Translations under genes and position numbers: made by a program
Source: Topomyia yanbarensis
Lineage: Eukaryota; Arthropoda; Insecta; Diptera; Culicidae
Length of the DNA: 64,000 bases
Reading direction: 5' to 3'
Assembly (NCBI RefSeq): GCF_030247195.1
Contig: NC_080670.1
Location: 39,975,524-40,039,523 of the forward strand
Shown: in pieces, positions 60,586-64,000 of the stretch
Layout: every line of letters starts with the position of its first letter
Position numbering within the stretch: position 1 is the stretch's first letter
Notes under the pieces: model-generated
Database searches by the model: none
Seen by the model: only the letters and a program-made list of their open reading frames with translations
What the model was told of the DNA's origin: nothing

Positions 60586-61061
60586 AATGTTTTTTTATTT
60601 CGTTTATTTGACACGGCTCATAGCGGTAGCTTAACGGAGCCGTGAATCTTTTATGTGTTTACAATATGTAAAAACTAAAAATAAAACCAAATATTATTGA
60701 TTGTCCGTTGGATCTTGTGCGCGCAACTTTTTATTACGAGCGGAGACCTTCTTTCGCGGCTCGCCTACTGCGTAATGGGGACCATTTAATACTCTCCTGT
60801 CCTCCACATCAAGGTCATCATCGTTAAAAGTGCCTTGGTGCTCGCGACCAGCTGTTCTTTCCTGCTTCTTGCACTTACGGGTCACCAATGTAAATCCGTC
60901 GTCATTGCTATTATCTTCATCACCGATGTTGCTTACAGTGGTTTCTGGGGTGCTGGATGCTGCTTTGGCAGTTGTCAATATGGACTGAATAGCTGCCACA
61001 AATTTGGCAACCGTTTGTGGTTCAGGTATTGGTATTGAAAACTCTTTTTTGGGTTGGTTTA

Positions 61062-61209
61062 CCCACTGAGACGTCCAAAAAATTGTTTCAAAATCGTTCA
61101 ACACGGGTCCAATGATGGACGTTCGTTGAACGGTTATTTGGACGTTGTCCAAATTGGTCCAACGAACGTCCTTCATTGGACGATTTTGAAACCAACCGTT
61201 CTTAGAGGG
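61062..61209. mobile_element. 148-bp MITE, copy 1
   Basis: It starts CCCACTGAGACGTCC and ends TTCTTAGAGGG; the ends are imperfect inverted repeats (both contain TTTCAAAATCGT about 20-30 bp in). It is flanked by TTA on both sides (61059-61061, 61210-61212). The interior has inverted GTCCAACGA/TCGTTGGAC-like words. It differs from copy 2 at three positions. Confidence 0.88.
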
Positions 61210-61300
61210 TTACCTTGGATTCGTTGGCAATCGGTAGAGATGCATTCTCCTATGTATCTTCCGCGCAAGGTTGTCCGAGGTGTGCTGTTTGATTACAATA

Positions 61301-61448
61301 CCCACTGAGAAGTCCAAAAAATTGTTTCAAAATCGTTCAACACGGGTCCAACGATGGACGTTCGTTGAACGGTTATTTGGACGTTGTCCAAATTGGTCCA
61401 ACGAACGTCCTTCATTGGACGGTTTTGAAACCAACCGTTCTTAGAGGG
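61301..61448. mobile_element. 148-bp MITE, copy 2
   Basis: Same element and orientation as 61062-61209, flanked by TA on both sides (61299-61300, 61449-61450). It sits inside the codons of the zinc knuckle of the gag relic; without the element and one TA the reading 'CKYCNQT' is continuous, confirming its exact ends. Confidence 0.9.
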
Positions 61449-61487
61449 TACTTACACATGGGAGTTTGCCTCTCATGGGTGCATAAC

Positions 61488-61800
61488 TAGCGGCAGATCA
61501 CTTGTGATGCATTTTTAAAAATCAGCTAAATTAAATGCATTTCTTTCCATCAAAGTAGAAATTCATAATGTATTTTGCGTTGCGTGCAATATATTTTGCT
61601 TTGCGTGTAAGACGTCAAAACCCTACAAAAATTAGCCCTACATTCAACAAAACGTCAAACAAAGTGAATCAGCGTAAGACGTTTGTTAAACAAACTTTTC
61701 TGCGAGGGAGTGCAAAGTTGATGCAAAAATGGAAATTAAATGCATTTTTTTTCTAATTTGATGCAAATTTGTTATACATTTCTAGAGTGATCTGCCCCTA
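61488..61800. mobile_element. 313-bp MITE with 10-bp target duplication
   Basis: Ends TAGCGGCAGATCAC and GTGATCTGCCCCTA are inverted repeats matching at 13 of 14 bases. They are flanked by exact GGTGCATAAC copies at 61478-61487 and 61801-61810. It is AT-rich with no useful ORF. The long duplication suggests a Mutator-like or hAT-related source, but the family is not known. Confidence 0.88.
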
Positions 61801-62516
61801 GGTGCATAACGTAGTTTGATTAATAGTAGCTTCGTGGGTTTTGAGTTTTATAGTCAAGTGGGAGGGGATAGGATTTTCGATCCGCATCCTCTGCACAAGA
61901 ACACCGTTAGGTGTACCCGGGAAGAAATTTCTCCACGTATCACGTGTAACTGACTCTACTTCGCCGTATTGCGACATGTATTTTGCGATTAGATCAGGAG
62001 GGGTACGTGGTGATAGGTCATGTAACTTTACATCTACCTAGTCTTTTTCTATATACACGGGAATCTTAATTCCAACTTTATCACTTTGAGCCACGTGCTT
62101 AAGTTGTTCTGCAAAACGAAACGTTCGGCTTGTGCTAATGTGTTGAATGATATGAGTACGATATTACGAAGATGATGATACTGTAGATACATAACCTCCT
62201 TGAGCTTAAGCTGCATCTTCACCTTCAGCAGGTATTCCACTTCACGAAAACTCAATCTTATTGAACAGAATTTAAAGTCCACGACCGCTGCGTTGGGTCG
62301 GAGCAGAGATTTTTCGTCAACTTTACTCATGATGGCAAGAATAAATTATGGAGTTTAAATTTTGAAACAAAACTGTACGAAATAATAAAACAAAACGCTC
62401 TGCTGGGGATGTGAATGTTGCAGTTCCAGTTCTACTTTGAAACTCCTATATAAAATAAAACGCTCCTGAACATGCCCTTAGTAGTGTAAAAGATTGTTAG
62501 ATAGATTGTCAAAGTC

Positions 62517-62630
62517 AATTTGACATGAGATTTTGACGTTCAGATTTTTAGTTGGACAATGGTCCAACAAGCAGAGGTCCAACTAAAAAGCGGTCCAGTT
62601 AAAAGGTGTCCAACCAGCGAATCACGACTG
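62517..62630. mobile_element. possible pogo/Tigger-like element end
   Basis: The complement of the right end reads CAGTCGTGATTCGCTGGTTG and continues with repeated GGACC/GTTGGAC words; TA follows at 62631-62632. CAGT starts and TA targets are typical of pogo-type elements. The left end is not clear. Confidence 0.4.
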
Positions 62631-62640
62631 TACAAGATAG

Positions 62641-62985
62641 TCGTTAAGAACGACTGCTTGCAGAATCATCCAATGTAGGAAGTTCGTTGGTCAAACGTTG
62701 GATGACATCTCGGATGACATCCAAATAACCGTTCAGCAGATGCCCATCGCTCAATCCTGAATCCATTCAGTATTCCGAGTCGGCTCTGGGATGGGTTAGG
62801 CTGAGTGCCAAGCTCGTGACATCTATTACCAGTAAGTCTAGCCGCAATTCTGGCTAATCGTAGTTAGTATTCCTGTCCTCACAAATTTCTACTGGTTGCC
62901 CGATTTTCTTCCAAGCGGGCAGCACACGTTCATCGTTGGACCCAGGTTGAACAACTTTGAAACAATTTTTTGGTCTTCTCAGTGG
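62641..62985 (-). mobile_element. third, diverged copy of the 148-bp MITE, split by an insertion
   Basis: The left part (AAGAACGACTGCTTGCAGAA to CCAAATAACCGTTCAGCAG, about 62646-62739) and the right part (CGTTCATCGTTGGACCCAGG to TTTTTGGTCTTCTCAGTGG, about 62926-62985) together match the complement of copies 1 and 2. About 185 bp of unrelated sequence lies between. It is about 250 bp from the CCT1 start codon. Confidence 0.7.
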
Positions 62986-62989
62986 TAAA

Positions 62990-63236
62990 TTGTTTTACCG
63001 ATTAAAAACAACTTTTTTACTTGAAAGTAAACAGGTTAGAACAAGCGTATAGATATCGATGTCGAATATGTCGACCTGTCACTGTCACATCACCGTGCAG
63101 CGTTGAGCTGAAAAAAGAAAAAGAAGTCACAAGTTGAAAAACGCGAGTCGCAAGTGCAGGAGTAGTTCTGTTCGTCGTGAGTAAATTTGTCGCTGAAATT
63201 GCCCAAAACTTTTAAAAAGAGGAACAAACGGCAATC
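62990..63236 (+). promoter_or_regulatory. CCT1 upstream region and 5' UTR
   Basis: The 5' UTR must lie here. TATCGAT at 63054-63060 matches seven of eight bases of the insect DRE site TATCGATA, common in housekeeping promoters. No TATA box is evident. The transcription start cannot be fixed from sequence. The start codon context is GCAATCATGTCT. Confidence 0.4.
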
Positions 63237-63309
63237 ATGTCTACTGTCGCAAGTGCACTGTCCTTAGCAGGAACCCGAACATCTGGTGCGCCGGTTCGTA
63301 CGCAGAATG
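63237..63309 (+). CDS. CCT1: T-complex protein 1 subunit alpha (CCT1), exon 1
   Basis: ATG at 63237 begins MSTVASALSLAGTRTSG and continues 'APVRTQN', the conserved N-terminus of TCP-1 alpha, one of eight subunits of the cytosolic chaperonin TRiC that folds actin, tubulin and other proteins using ATP. The exon is 73 nt and ends in phase 1 at ATG|GTAAGC, a consensus donor at 63310. The split codon G|TG is completed by exon 2. The upstream sequence in this frame is not coding, and the start matches the family start. Confidence 0.93.
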
Positions 63310-63795
63310 GTAAGCTAATTTTTCTTTGCTCACCGAACATGCGGTGGGTAGGAAAGCTGTCGACTAACCGATGATGTATTTAAATGGATAAAAATTATCA
63401 CATGCTATGAAATGTTGTAATCGTGCTTTAAAAAATCGGGAAGAAGTCGCGAATTTCGGAGTGCTCGTCATAAATGTTGAAAATTAGATATACATCTAGT
63501 CATTGAAAACGATTAAAAAAAAGAAGCACAATGAATTTCTTGGTTGACTCCCACACACAATCGTATGATTCATTCCGCATTAGATACTCTTAAATTGATT
63601 GACCAAAATTCCATTTTCAATTAGCTAAGCAGAAGTGCATAAAGCAAAACTTTCGTTATAATCAATTGGAAGGTTCTGTAGTTTTCCTTCGCAGTGAAAA
63701 GATGATTCATTTATATTATTTTGAGGTTAGATAAAAACATCAACGCTATCTGACCCGGTAAAACATTGTTTATATTCATGTTTCGTTACTTCTAG
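63310..63795 (+). other. CCT1: CCT1 intron 1
   Basis: 486 bp, GTAAGC donor and TTACTTCTAG acceptor. It separates exon 1 from the conserved '[11 protein letters not shown]' segment. No element is recognised within it. Confidence 0.9.
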
Positions 63796-64000
63796 TGATG
63801 GCTGCATCGTCGATTGCAAACATTGTCAAATCCTCGCTGGGTCCTGTCGGGTTAGATAAAATGTTGGTCGATGATATCGGAGATGTCACGGTAACCAATG
63901 ATGGTGCTACCATACTCCGTCTGCTGGAGGTGGAACACCCAGCCGCGAAGGTACTTTGTGAGTTGGCTCAATTGCAGGATGATGAAGTCGGTGATGGAAC
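63796..64000 (+). CDS. CCT1: T-complex protein 1 subunit alpha (CCT1), exon 2 (runs off the window)
   Basis: It continues the frame from exon 1 with '[20 protein letters not shown]', then '[20 protein letters not shown]', '[14 protein letters not shown]' and '[14 protein letters not shown]'. [15 protein letters not shown] and the GDGT start at the window edge are the group II chaperonin nucleotide-binding and ATPase motifs; the Asp of GDGT is catalytic. The exon is open to the last base, so about 450 more residues of a usual 550-residue protein lie outside. No frameshift or missing key residue is seen. This is the only intact host gene in the window. Confidence 0.95.

Larger units (their letters stand above)
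60694..62330 (-). pseudogene. ORF1-like gag protein, copy C, interrupted
   Basis: Relative of the gag at 13039-14085. The N-terminal part is 62330-62052 ('PNAAVVDFKF', 'VLISFNTLAQAERFVLQNN'), then a frameshift near 62100. The middle lies in another frame ('LHDLSPRT', 'GEVESVTRDTWRNFFPG') down to about 61850. It continues across the 313-bp insertion and across the 148-bp insertion within the zinc knuckle ('CKYCNQTAHLGQPC'). An in-frame stop ('AEDT*ENAS') follows, then the second 148-bp insertion, and the C-terminal part 61060-60694 ('EPQTVAKFVAAIQ', 'GFTLVTRKCKK') to the natural stop. The C-terminus ends in a basic stretch that differs from copy A. Confidence 0.82.
60590..62335 (-). mobile_element. 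ORF1-only non-LTR element, copy C, with three nested MITEs
   Basis: A minus-strand unit with a gag-like gene beginning at 62330, a stop at about 60694, a short 3' region and an A tail seen as T's at 60590-60596. The 3' tail contains a perfect stem, CACGGCTC (60612-60619) and GAGCCGTG (60637-60644), in the part shared with copy A. Three small transposons interrupt it (61062-61209, 61301-61448, 61488-61800). No reverse transcriptase ORF is present. Confidence 0.72.

Overview
This is eukaryotic, AT-rich DNA from a mosquito, most likely a culicine. The evidence is a BEL/Pao LTR retrotransposon, CR1/jockey-like, Loa-like and RTE-like non-LTR fragments of the kind common in mosquito genomes, tRNA-derived SINEs resembling Feilai, many MITEs, and one conserved insect gene with a GT-AG intron. 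The species cannot be fixed from sequence alone. Nearly the whole window is a repeat-rich intergenic region.

The only conventional cellular gene I can support is at the right edge: the first exon, first intron and start of the second exon of the chaperonin subunit CCT1 (TCP-1 alpha), from 63237 to the window end on the + strand.

Layout. 1-12 kb: no genes; short dispersed and inverted repeats, a G-rich minisatellite (4.05-4.28 kb) and SINEs (7.2 and 11.9 kb). 12.8-14.4 kb: ORF1-like gag protein of a non-LTR element (minus), with no reverse transcriptase beside it. 14.9-15.7 kb: CR1-like RT tail and a SINE. 16.2-17.8 kb: array of about 0.42-0.45 kb tandem units. 18-22.7 kb: no gene seen. 22.7-23.5 kb: mosquito repeat. 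23486-30821: a complete, very young BEL/Pao element with 587-bp LTRs (one mismatch) and a 5-bp ATATG target duplication, broken by one in-frame stop. 31.7-33.1 kb: a hAT-like MITE and two palindromic elements. 36.8-39.4 kb: degenerate CR1/jockey-like ORF2 (minus). 39.6-41.2 kb: two more ORF1-like relics head to head. 41376-45429: a striking structure, about four 559-bp units in one orientation followed by about 3.3 units in the opposite one, flanked by a 13-bp direct repeat. 46.1-47.9 kb: Loa-like and RTE-like fragments. 48.2-51.5 kb: a degraded element with about 310-bp inverted repeats. 56.2-58.0 kb: another degenerate RT. 60.6-62.3 kb: a third ORF1-like relic carrying three precisely placed MITEs. 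63-64 kb: CCT1.

The elements do not form a pathway; they record successive insertions. The items most worth follow-up are the 559-bp satellite palindrome with target duplication, the family of ORF1-only units with a conserved 3' tail, and the nested MITEs whose removal restores frame.
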